Below, piece by piece: positions 7,149 to 16,200 of a stretch of 64,000 nucleotides of DNA (position 1 is the first letter of the stretch; each line of letters begins with the position of its first letter). Location of the stretch: the NCBI RefSeq assembly GCF_003144315.1, contig NZ_MPDK01000010.1, positions 1 to 64,000 of the forward strand. The letters run 5' to 3'. The translations under genes and the position numbers were made by a program. Under the pieces are notes generated by a model. It ran no database searches. It had not been told where the DNA came from and saw only the letters and a program-made list of their open reading frames with translations. This stretch comes from Sulfoacidibacillus thermotolerans. Lineage in GTDB: Bacteria > Bacillota > Bacilli > Alicyclobacillales > SLC66.

Positions 7149-9002
7149 TTACCCGCGATTTCCCCACTGATTCTGATAGAGCACCTCTGTAAATGGGACT
7201 CGCTCACGCCACCCTGACGTTTTTAAGATGGGCTGTTGCGGCCATTCATCTGTGTAGCCAAGCGTTAATAATCCCACTGGCGTCACATGCGGTGGAATGC
7301 GCAGGATCTCCTGAATATCTGGTTTCTGATAAATGCTCACCCACCCGAGTGCAATATTTTCAGCGCGTGCCGCAAGCCACATATTTTCAATCGCGCAAGA
7401 CACGGAAAATAGATCTGTCTCAGGAATCGAATTGCGTCCCAACACATGACTCCCACCCCGAGTCGGATCATTCGTTACACATATCGTTAGCGGGGCTTCC
7501 AAAATCCCTTCCACTTTTAGGCGCAAATACTCGTCGCGTTTTCGATCTGGAAAATGCAGCGAAGCTGCAATTCGTTCTCGTTCTACTACATTGCGCAACT
7601 GTTGTTTGAGTTTGTGATCGCGAATCACAATAAAATTCCACGGTTGCATAAAGCCTACTGAAGGCCCGTGATGGCCTGCATTCAAAATGCGCAACAACGC
7701 ATCCTCAGGAAGTTCTTTGGGCACAAAGCGTCGGATATCGCGACGCAGATAGATTGCTTTATAAACAGCTGCTCGTTCTGCTTCGGAAAAAAACAACTCC
7801 TCTTCTGTGTATTGCAGCCCTGGTTCTTCTTGTGAAAAACTTGATGATTTCCCGGGCAAAGTCATTCCATCATCACGCTGCTCCTCAACATTGTGCACAT
7901 GTTTTGCCGAGATCGCACTTGCTAGATGGGAATCAAAACGCTCTGTCGCCACACTTGCTTCTTCAAATGTAGCCATTTCTTTCATCGCCCGTGCAGCACC
8001 CTGCAGCGTTAAAAGCGCAGTCACTGCCCCTGATGCTTCTCCAAGGCGCATACCAAGATCAAGAACTGGACGCAATCCGAGCAGACGCAGCGCAAGCGCA
8101 TGTCCAGGTTCAGGCGAGCGATGCGCAGCAATCACATACTGACTGACGCGCGGCTCAAATTTTGCTGCGATGAGTACAGCGACCGTACTGATCAGACCAT
8201 CGGCCAAAATGACCGCACGATTCGCAGCCGCACCTAGAGCTACCCCCGCAAGTCCGATAATTTCTAACCCGCCAAGCTTACAGAGCACATCTAAAGGTTC
8301 TTGCGCCTTTGGTTGATGCAAATCCAATGCACGCGCAATCACGGATATCTTGCGTGCGAGTGCCGTATCATCAATCCCCGTTCCTCTACCGACGACATCT
8401 GCGACTTCCACTCCAGAAAAGGCACACAAAAGCGCGGAACTCACAGCCGTGTTGCCAATTCCCATTTCACCTAAAGCGATGACGCGCTCCCCGCCTATAG
8501 CAACCGCCTCACCAACTTCCACTCCTATGGCTAACGCCTGCCATACTTCTTCAGTTGTAAGTGCCTGTTCATGGCAAAAATTCCTTGTGCCTGCACGAAC
8601 TTTTTTGTGAATTAAGAAGGGGTGATCGATTGTTCCCTTGACACCAATATCCACAACATGCACCTGTGCCTGTGCTTGGCGCGCAAGTGCGTTAACAGCT
8701 GCCTGCCCACGCAAAAAATTCATGACCATCTGAGCTGTAACGTCCGCTGGATAAGCCGATACGCCCTCTTCTACCACCCCGTGATCACCCGCCATAATGA
8801 CGACATGCGCCTGATCAAAGCGCGCGATTGGCGTGCCCTGAATGCCAGCTGCTTGAATCAACCAGGTTTCGAATTGGCCTAAACTACCTTTTGGTTTCGT
8901 GAGGGAATCTAAACGCTTGGCCGCTGCTTCCATTGCCTTATCATCAAGGCGAGAAATGCGGTTTAGCGCGCGATCAACTAAACGCCGATATGGACTGCTC
9001 AC
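7149..9002 (-). CDS. cobT: CobT-BluB fusion: DMB phosphoribosyltransferase + DMB synthase
   Basis: A single 617-residue polypeptide with two cobalamin enzymes. Residues 1-345 are CobT (nicotinate-nucleotide:dimethylbenzimidazole phosphoribosyltransferase), with SLTKPKGSLG at 33-42 and catalytic Glu322 in RLGEASGA. A hydrophilic linker (about 346-403) leads to BluB (405-617), the flavin-dependent enzyme that cuts FMNH2 to 5,6-dimethylbenzimidazole, with RRDIRRFVPKELP at 420-432 and GPSVGFMQPWNF at 446-457. The fusion would make the lower ligand and activate it to alpha-ribazole phosphate in one protein. GTG start with GGAGGG eight bases before. Last gene of the cob operon. Confidence 0.93.
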   Translation of the reverse strand: MSSPYRRLVDRALNRISRLDDKAMEAAAKRLDSLTKPKGSLGQFETWLIQAAGIQGTPIARFDQAHVVIMAGDHGVVEEGVSAYPADVTAQMVMNFLRGQAAVNALARQAQAQVHVVDIGVKGTIDHPFLIHKKVRAGTRNFCHEQALTTEEVWQALAIGVEVGEAVAIGGERVIALGEMGIGNTAVSSALLCAFSGVEVADVVGRGTGIDDTALARKISVIARALDLHQPKAQEPLDVLCKLGGLEIIGLAGVALGAAANRAVILADGLISTVAVLIAAKFEPRVSQYVIAAHRSPEPGHALALRLLGLRPVLDLGMRLGEASGAVTALLTLQGAARAMKEMATFEEASVATERFDSHLASAISAKHVHNVEEQRDDGMTLPGKSSSFSQEEPGLQYTEEELFFSEAERAAVYKAIYLRRDIRRFVPKELPEDALLRILNAGHHGPSVGFMQPWNFIVIRDHKLKQQLRNVVERERIAASLHFPDRKRDEYLRLKVEGILEAPLTICVTNDPTRGGSHVLGRNSIPETDLFSVSCAIENMWLAARAENIALGWVSIYQKPDIQEILRIPPHVTPVGLLTLGYTDEWPQQPILKTSGWRERVPFTEVLYQNQWGNRG

Positions 9003-9042
9003 AATAAAATCCCTCCAGTGAATGAATCCACTCCATCATGTT

Positions 9043-9654
9043 CTATTGCATCCCGAATGTGGACAGTATGGTTAAACGTCCAGTGACAGATACAGAACTG
9101 CGCACCCCCATCCCATGAGCAATACCAAAATCAAAGTGACGCAAAGGATCGCCGAATTGCAAGTCGGCAAACAAGAGGCGCAAAGGCCCACCATGACTTA
9201 CGACAACACGCGTTCCCAAAGGTTCCTCCTGAATCTCCTTAACAAGCATGTAATAGAAGTGGCGCACGCGACGCAAAACGTCCAAGCCTGATTCCCCCTT
9301 AGGAGGTCGATTATGTAACAAATCTCCATAAAACGCTGTCGCTTCATCAGGGAAATTTTCCATTATATCTGGATACCGCATGCCCTCAAATACCCCAAAA
9401 TCCATTTCTCGCAATTCCGGAACAAACGTCACGCGCGACTGATGGTCAGCTGCAATGCACGCCGCAAATTTTGCCACACGGGGCAAATCACTACCATAAA
9501 CTGCAACAATCCGTTCCCTATGCAACGCTTTTAATAAACGCTGCTCTTGCTGAAGCCCAACCTCTGTGAGTGGCGAATCTGCATGTCCAAGATATCTTTG
9601 CTCTTGGTTTGCAAGCGTTTGTGCATGTCGAATCCAAATGACCTGTGTCGTCAT
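9043..9654 (-). CDS. cobC: alpha-ribazole phosphatase-like histidine phosphatase
   Basis: Histidine phosphatase superfamily, 203 residues. The phosphate-binding motif reads RHAQT (residues 9-13) where most members have RHGxT. A second catalytic region is VVVSHGGPLRLL, and the acid/base Glu lies in ELREMDFGVFEG. Its place between cobS and cobT-bluB points to CobC, which removes phosphate from alpha-ribazole 5'-phosphate before or after CobS. Eight bases separate it from cobS. Broad-specificity phosphatases look alike, so the role rests on context. Confidence 0.8.
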   Translation of the reverse strand: MTTQVIWIRHAQTLANQEQRYLGHADSPLTEVGLQQEQRLLKALHRERIVAVYGSDLPRVAKFAACIAADHQSRVTFVPELREMDFGVFEGMRYPDIMENFPDEATAFYGDLLHNRPPKGESGLDVLRRVRHFYYMLVKEIQEEPLGTRVVVSHGGPLRLLFADLQFGDPLRHFDFGIAHGMGVRSSVSVTGRLTILSTFGMQ

Positions 9655-9662
9655 TTTTCACC

Positions 9663-10427
9663 TCAAAACGGCCGACTTGCAGTTGCAAGCGCCAATAAAA
9701 CTTCAAGTAATTCTATTGCAGCGCCAAATGTATCCCCTGTCATACCGCCAATGCGGCGATCACAAGTCCGAATAAAACGCAGCAGGACAAGTGCCCCGAG
9801 AAGCACACCGAGCAATCCGGTTTTCCCTAACAATCCGACAACAACAAGCACAGCTATCCCATTTGTTGTAAAGATGATACTCCCTCTTGTCTTTTGCATC
9901 GCTCGCGCACCAAGCCCATCAGTCCGTGCAGGACGCGTAAAACGCAGGAGCAACAACAACACAGAGCGCGAAAAAAACGGTGTGACAAAGAGTAATGAAA
10001 CAAACAGCAGCAGTGGCAACGATTGATAAACCGCGATGCGCAACAGTAAATCAACGCCAAACGCCATCACGCCCATCGCACCCACGCGACTATCTTTCAT
10101 AATCGCTAAAACGTCCTCTTTTGAACGATAGCTTAACAGACCATCAGCCGTATCCATTAATCCATCGATATGTAGCCCCCCCGTCAGATACAGTTGCGAT
10201 CCAACGACGAGAGTTGCCACCAACAATGAAGAGGAAAAAAAGATATGTGCGACAACAGCGAGAAGTGCATACGCCCCGCCAAGCATCACACCTACAACGG
10301 GAAAATAGGCATAACTGCGATCGACATCCGCTGGTTCCACGTCGCGAAGGCTTGGAACGGGAAATCGCGATAAAAATTGAATGGCTAAAATAAATGCCTT
10401 TGCTTGGACATACGCGCGATTTAACAT
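9663..10427 (-). CDS. cobS: adenosylcobinamide-GDP ribazoletransferase CobS
   Basis: Integral membrane enzyme that joins adenosylcobinamide-GDP to alpha-ribazole(-phosphate) to complete the cobalamin nucleotide loop. 254 residues with about six membrane segments, FLSRFPVP near the N-terminus and the family signature GGLHIDGLMDTADGL. The ATG giving MLNRAYVQAK is preferred over a longer open frame: GGTGAT lies just upstream and only four bases separate it from the cobU stop codon. Confidence 0.93.
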   Translation of the reverse strand: MLNRAYVQAKAFILAIQFLSRFPVPSLRDVEPADVDRSYAYFPVVGVMLGGAYALLAVVAHIFFSSSLLVATLVVGSQLYLTGGLHIDGLMDTADGLLSYRSKEDVLAIMKDSRVGAMGVMAFGVDLLLRIAVYQSLPLLLFVSLLFVTPFFSRSVLLLLLRFTRPARTDGLGARAMQKTRGSIIFTTNGIAVLVVVGLLGKTGLLGVLLGALVLLRFIRTCDRRIGGMTGDTFGAAIELLEVLLALATASRPF

Positions 10428-10431
10428 AAGA

Positions 10432-11013
10432 TCACCGCGGCATAGGCCATATTTCACAGCATGGCGACAAATCTCCATTGCGCTTTAAGGCAAGTGCAAT
10501 TCCAGACATCAACCAAGTTACATCTGTTGCCATTTCAGCAAAATGCGCGTTGACACGGCCTAATGCATCCCGATAAACACGAGCACTTTCATATAATGGA
10601 ACAATTCCCATGCCCACCTCAGTTGTAACGACAACTACAGGAAATGGGTACCGCTTAATCTCTTCGATTAGTTGCATTCCCGCATCAAATAACATTGCCT
10701 CGCTACTCGTGTCACCCAAATCATAACTAAGGGTACCTAAATACGTCGAGAGACAGTCAATAAGCAAGACGCCATGCTCTCGTTCATCTAATGCAGCTAA
10801 GTTCTCATGCAGATGCCTTGGAAATTCACAAAGCAAAAATTCGCGAGCTCGCGCCTCCTGATGCCTTGCGATGCGCGCTTCCATTTCTGCATCGAGTGCG
10901 ATGCCCGTGGCGATATATGTAACTGGAACTTGTAGCCGCTCTGCAGTCGCTAAAGCTACTCGCTCTGCATAAGCCGTTTTACCACTGCGTGCCCCACCGA
11001 TAACTAGGTGCAT
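10432..11013 (-). CDS. cobU: adenosylcobinamide kinase / guanylyltransferase CobU
   Basis: Bifunctional enzyme that phosphorylates adenosylcobinamide and transfers GMP to form adenosylcobinamide-GDP. 193 residues, with P-loop GGARSGKT at 6-13 and the likely guanylylated His51 in IARHQEAR. The ATG at 11013 has AAGGAG six bases before it; the longer open frame upstream would run through a terminator and a promoter and is rejected. First gene of cobU-cobS-cobC-cobT/bluB, which covers nucleotide-loop assembly and salvage only; no corrin-ring genes are in the window. Confidence 0.95.
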   Translation of the reverse strand: MHLVIGGARSGKTAYAERVALATAERLQVPVTYIATGIALDAEMEARIARHQEARAREFLLCEFPRHLHENLAALDEREHGVLLIDCLSTYLGTLSYDLGDTSSEAMLFDAGMQLIEEIKRYPFPVVVVTTEVGMGIVPLYESARVYRDALGRVNAHFAEMATDVTWLMSGIALALKRNGDLSPCCEIWPMPR

Positions 11014-11078
11014 AAGATGTCTCCTTCCTCTAGTCAGTACACCTCCAAATGACAAAATGACAACCTTTGGCTGCGTAC

Positions 11079-11107
11079 AAAAAAACCAACTGCTCATACG
11101 CAGCTGG
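11079..11107 (-). terminator. leader terminator / attenuator of the cob operon
   Basis: On the minus strand, CCAGCTGC-GTATGA-GCAGTTGG (8-bp stem, one G-U) is followed by seven T. It lies inside the cobU leader, about 65 bases before the ATG and downstream of the promoter at 11161-11189, so it acts on cob transcripts. Alternative pairings exist: CAGTT-GGCC-AGCTG just upstream would capture its 5' arm, and GCTGCGTA (11097-11104) pairs perfectly with TACGCAGC (11070-11077). No B12 box or other aptamer was recognised. Confidence 0.75.
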
Positions 11108-11160
11108 CCAACTGACCAAATATTTTGCTTGACCCGATGCGGACTCACACACTGTCTCAA

Positions 11161-11189
11161 AGTATAGCGATATTCTTGCAAGATGTCGA
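11161..11189 (-). promoter_or_regulatory. cobU: sigma-A-type promoter of the cob operon
   Basis: TCGACA (-35, 11184-11189), 17-base spacer, TATACT (-10, 11161-11166). Each hexamer differs from consensus at one position. Predicted start near 11154, giving a leader of about 140 bases. Confidence 0.7.
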
Positions 11190-11600
11190 GGTGATCACAA
11201 ATTCCCGATAAGTTTCCTCACAATTATTCAACACACGAAAAGATTTCTATGCTATTATGACCATTGTACCGAATTGAAGACTATGCTCAACAATCTGAAA
11301 GTTTCAAGGATTGATGCATTGATTCATTCCGTACAGTTCCATTTTAGTGAGGAGGTGCAAACTAATCGAAACCGAGTTGAATGAATATTTAATTCATTCT
11401 ATTTACTGTTATTTCTAAATTGCCTCTGAAGTAGGCCAAGCATTGTAAAATCACTTCGTAGTAACGTCATTTTACTTGATGTATACAGCTTCTGTGTGAA
11501 GTAGAAGTTAAAGAATTTTAAATGTTGAACATCTTACTCGGCACTGCGCCTGTGTATCGTCACTGTATTCTAGATCTTTTGATAATAGAGGAGGTTCTAC
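11190..11600 (+). other. long leader/intergenic region before the permease
   Basis: No gene seen. It contains an isolated strong Shine-Dalgarno (GAGGAGG, 11349-11355) without a start codon at normal distance, a perfect 8-bp inverted repeat GAATGAAT-ATTTA-ATTCATTC (11379-11399), and the permease ribosome binding site GAGGAGG. No promoter could be assigned with confidence, and no riboswitch was recognised. Confidence 0.5.
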
Positions 11601-13175
11601 ATGAAAATTCCTGGAATGAAAAAAGAGTTGACGTTAGTTGACTTAACATTCGCCTCTGTTGGAGGCATTATTGGGTCGGGCTGGATCTTAGCTTCCCAAA
11701 CGGCAACTCAAATCGCCGGTCCCGCGGCTATCATTTCCTGGATCATTGGCGGCATTGCGATTTTATTGTTAGGTCTTGTTTATACCGAACTTGGTGCCAT
11801 GATCCCAGAAGCTGGGGCTGCCGTGCGATATCCGCAATATTCACACGGAAGTTTTGTAAGTTTTATCATGGCATGGGCGGGTTGGCTAACCTGGGTCACA
11901 GTTGCTCCTGCGGAAGCTGAAGCAGTGATTCAGCTTGCGAATGCATATATTCCTGGACTATACAATTCATCGACAAGTCTTCTCACTCCGGTAGGTCTCT
12001 TGTTATCTGCCTTGTTGATCCTCGTATTTTTCTTAATCAACTACTATGGAGTAAAATGGTTTGCTCGCGCAAACACTGCCTTGACTTGGTTTAAATTTAT
12101 TGTGCCGCTTGGTACAGCCCTGATTTTCCTTTTTGGCGCACATCACTTTAGCAACTATACTTCCCAGGGTTTTGCTAGCAATGGATTTTCCAATGTCTTT
12201 CTCGCTATCGGCACTTCCGGTATTGTTTTTTCCTTTCTTGGGTTTAGACAAGCCATTGAGCTTGCTGGGGAAGCAAAAAATGCTTCGCGCGATGTTCCCC
12301 GCGCAGTCGTTTTATCCATCCTCATCGGTATTGTGGTTTATGCTGGATTGCAAGCAGCTTTTGTTGCTGGAGTTCCAACTGCAGATTTAGCAAAAGGCTG
12401 GGGAAACGTGAGCTTCGACAATCCTTGGGTGCGCCTAGCGATTACGATGAATCTAGGCTGGTTAGCCATGTTGCTTAAAATTGACGGGTGGCTCTCTCCA
12501 AGCGGGACTGGACTTGTCTATACGGCTTCCACAGGAAGAGGACTATTTGCGATGGCGGAGAATCGTTACATGTGGGCTTGGCTTGCGAAGCTCAACAAAT
12601 CTGGTGTCCCTGCTAACGCCATGCTCGTCAACATGATTGTTGGAATTATCACCCTATTCCCATCTCAAGGTTGGTCGCACATTATCGGATTTATCTCCGT
12701 CACTGGAGTGTTCAGCTATCTGATCGGCCCGATTTCTGCAGCGACGTTTCGCAAAACTGCACCTGATCTGCCGCGTCCCGTCTATCTAAAGAGCATGCCA
12801 ATCGTAGCGCCGATTGCATTTATTATGTCTGGCTTGATCGTGTATTGGTCAGGATGGAATACTGATAAATATGCGCTGTTTGCTATCATCATCGGACTCT
12901 TGATTTATGCTGGGTTCTTTAAAGTAAGTGGTTTTACAACGAAAGATCTAGTTCAGGGTACTTGGTTAGTCGTATACATCGCCGCCCTTTTAATCATCTC
13001 TTATTTTGGAGATAAAAACTTCGGCGGAACGGGTGCTCTCTCCTTCCCAATGGATATCGTAGTCATCGCAATCGTATCACTGGTCTGTTATTACTGGGGA
13101 GTTGCCTCTGGATTTGAGACAAAGGATCTAAAAGAGCTGAAAGTCAAACTTCAAGACGAGTCCACCGTGGCTTGA
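11601..13175 (+). CDS. APC-family amino-acid permease
   Basis: A 524-residue polytopic transporter with about twelve hydrophobic segments. ASVGGIIGSGWILAS at about 18-32 is the unwound TM1 substrate site of the APC superfamily, and GFRQAIELAGEAKNASRDVPRAV is the conserved TM6-loop region. It resembles Bacillus aspartate/proton symporters (YveA type) and glutamate/GABA permeases; the substrate is not decidable. GAGGAGG lies seven bases before the ATG. It is a single gene with a long leader and a strong terminator. Confidence 0.85.
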   Translation: MKIPGMKKELTLVDLTFASVGGIIGSGWILASQTATQIAGPAAIISWIIGGIAILLLGLVYTELGAMIPEAGAAVRYPQYSHGSFVSFIMAWAGWLTWVTVAPAEAEAVIQLANAYIPGLYNSSTSLLTPVGLLLSALLILVFFLINYYGVKWFARANTALTWFKFIVPLGTALIFLFGAHHFSNYTSQGFASNGFSNVFLAIGTSGIVFSFLGFRQAIELAGEAKNASRDVPRAVVLSILIGIVVYAGLQAAFVAGVPTADLAKGWGNVSFDNPWVRLAITMNLGWLAMLLKIDGWLSPSGTGLVYTASTGRGLFAMAENRYMWAWLAKLNKSGVPANAMLVNMIVGIITLFPSQGWSHIIGFISVTGVFSYLIGPISAATFRKTAPDLPRPVYLKSMPIVAPIAFIMSGLIVYWSGWNTDKYALFAIIIGLLIYAGFFKVSGFTTKDLVQGTWLVVYIAALLIISYFGDKNFGGTGALSFPMDIVVIAIVSLVCYYWGVASGFETKDLKELKVKLQDESTVA

Positions 13176-13205
13176 CAATCAAATCAACACTCGAATGTAT
13201 TCAAA

Positions 13206-13246
13206 CAAGAGGTGCAGGAATTCTCCTTGCACCTCTTGTTTGTTAT
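13206..13246. terminator. bidirectional intrinsic terminator
   Basis: CAAGAGGTGCA and TGCACCTCTTG form a perfect 11-bp stem with an 11-base loop, followed by TTTGTT on the plus strand and TTTG on the minus strand. It separates the convergent permease and pyruvate carboxylase genes. Confidence 0.85.
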
Positions 13247-13273
13247 TTGTACTCCTAATCCTCGCATAAACTT

Positions 13274-16200
13274 CTACTCAAAACGCATAAGTAGATCGCC
13301 AGCTTGTACAGGATCCCCGACCTTCACTGCAATTTCTTTGATTCGACCACTGCGCGGCGCCTGTACCTGCATCTCCATTTTCATCGCTTCTGTGACTGCT
13401 AAAAATTGTCCTTCCGTTACTTGATCGCCTTCTTCTACCATGATGCTAACGACCGTTCCGGACATCGAAGCGCCCACTTCGCGATTGTCTGCTGGATTTG
13501 CCTTACGCTGTCCAACAATTGCTTTTGACTCTTGTTTATCGAGTACTTCGATTTCACGAGGTTGTCCATTTAATTCAAAAAACACAATTCGATGACCGTC
13601 TGCACGAACCGAAGAGACTGAAATCAATTTGATAATCAAGGTCTTGCCCTTGGCAATCTCAACTTCCACTTGTTCACCGGGACGAAGTCCATAAAAGAAT
13701 GTCCCGGAATCCAGTTTCGACAAATCCCCATACTGTTCATAAGCTTGCATAAAGTCTAAGAACACTTGTGGATACAATGCATAGGAACTGACATCACGTG
13801 TCGTAATAATGCGTCGCACTTTTGCATTTAACTCCGTAGTCAGCGCGTCAAAATCTACTTCTTCCAACAGAGCTCCCGGGCGAACGGTAAGCGGAGTACG
13901 GCCTTTGAGGACTGCCTTTTGCAACCACTCGGGAAAACCTCCGGGCGGTTGGCCCATATATCCCATGAAGTAATCTACTACAGAAGCGGGGTAATCAAAA
14001 TCGTACGCACGACGTTGCAACTCTTCTGGTGTCAGTCGATTTTGGGCCATAAATAACGCAAAATCTCCTACCATTTTAGAGGATGGCGTCACTTTCACAA
14101 TATCCCCTAGCAGGTCATTGACTGCACGATAAGCGCGTTTGACTTCGTCAAAGCGATCACCTAACCCAAGAGATTCCGCTTGTTTTTGCAAATTGGTATA
14201 CTGTCCGCCAGGCATCTCATGTTCATACACATCAAGTACGCCTGCCTTGGCGTCGCTTTCAAACGGAGCGTAGTATCCACGAACAGCACCAAAATAATTA
14301 CTCACAAGTGTTAGCTTCTCCGCATCGAGTTTTGTATCGCGCGGAGAATTCGCAAACGCTGCCACAACAGCTGTAGAATTTGGTTGTGAAGTCAGTCCAG
14401 ACATTGAACCCACTGCCACGTCAGCGATGTCTAGACCCGCTTCAACCGCCTTGATAATCGTCGCCACACCCGTTGATGCCGTATCATGAGTGTGCAGATG
14501 AATGGGAAGACCAACGTGCTCCTTGAGCGCCTTCACCAGTTGGTACGCTGCATACGGTTTCAATAATCCTGCCATATCCTTGATTGCGAGAATTTGCGCT
14601 CCTGATCGCTCAAGTTCTTTCGCTAAATCCACGTAATACGATAAAGTGAATTTTGTGCGCGTCGGATCGAGTATATCCCCCGTATAGCAAATTGCAGCTT
14701 CCGCAATCTTTCCATTTTGCCGAACGCGTTCAATTGAAAGTTGCATATTTGGCAACCAATTTAAAGAGTCAAAAATGCGAAAAACATCAATACCGGCCAC
14801 CGCTGCTTCATCAATAAACCGTGTAACTACATTGTCTGGATAATTGCGATAACCGACAGCATTTGCACCGCGCAGCAACATTTGGAAAAGGATATTCGGA
14901 ATCCGTTCCCGCAATTGTGCCAATCGATCCCAAGGATCCTCTTTTAAAAAGCGCATCGCGGTATCAAATGTCGCCCCACCCCACATCTCGAGAGAAAACA
15001 ACTGGGGTAATTCATGAGCAATCACGTCAGAAATTTTTAGTAAATCATACGTTCTCATCCGCGTTGCAAGCAATGACTGATGCGCATCGCGCAAAGTTGT
15101 ATCTGTCAACCACAATCGTCCATCTTCGCGCATCCACTGCAACAACCCATCGACTCCACGGTCTCGTAAAACATCCCGCGTGCCTCGCGGCGTTGCATCG
15201 TCAAGTCGATAAGACAAAAGTTGCGGCAATTCAACAAGTGGTTTTTTCGTCCCTGCTTTTACACCCTCGATACCATTTACAGTAATTTCAGCTATATAAT
15301 GGAGGAGTCGATTTGCGCGATTTTGTCGTTTTGAAAAGATGAAAAGTTCTGGATGCGTTTCGATCATATTGACTGTATAATCGCCACTTTGAAATTGCGG
15401 ATGATGGATGACATTCTCAAGAAATGGAATATTCGTCTTGACCCCACGGATACGATATTCAGCCAATGCACGCTGCATTTTTGCGACCGCCCCAGAGAAT
15501 GTCAGAGCCCAGACAGACACCTTCTCCAAAAGCGAATCGTAATACGGTGTAATCCTTGCCCCACTGTAACCATTGCCACCATCAAGACGAACACCAAAGC
15601 CAGTCGCCGAACGATAGGCGACAATGCGACCGGTATCCGGTGTAAAATTATTTTGTGGATCTTCCGTCGTCAATCGACATTGAATCGCAAACCCCCGAAC
15701 AGAAATATCTTCTTGACTTTGAATCCCTATTCTCGGATCCGAAAGGGGGATCCCTTGTGCAACGAGAATCTGAGCTTGCACAAGGTCAATTCCAGTGATT
15801 AATTCAGTAACTGTATGCTCAACCTGAATGCGCGGATTCACCTCAATAAAATAGTACTTGCCATCCGCCCCAAGTAAAAATTCAACCGTTCCCGCATTTG
15901 TATACCCTACACTCTTCATCAACGTGAGCGCCGTCTCACAGATGTCCTTACGAACCTCATCAGGTAAAAGGGAAGGGGCTACTTCAACCACTTTTTGATG
16001 ACGGCGCTGAATCGAGCAATCTCGTTCAAATAAGTGAACGAGTTGACCCAATTGATCCCCTAAAATTTGCACCTCAATGTGTTTTGGATCTTGTACTAGT
16101 TTTTCCACATATACTTGTGCAGCTCCGAAAGAGGTTTGTGCCTCGGAACTCGCTCGCGCAAATGCATCTGTCAATTCCTCGTCACTTTGCACCACTCGCA

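Noticed and set aside
11013-11160. Cobalamin riboswitch in the cob leader
   Set aside because: No B12-box-like sequence and too little RNA upstream of the terminator; described as an unassigned attenuator.
11014-11181. Extension of the cobU frame 56 codons upstream
   Set aside because: It crosses the leader terminator and starts upstream of the predicted transcription start; the family start and ribosome binding site are at 11013.
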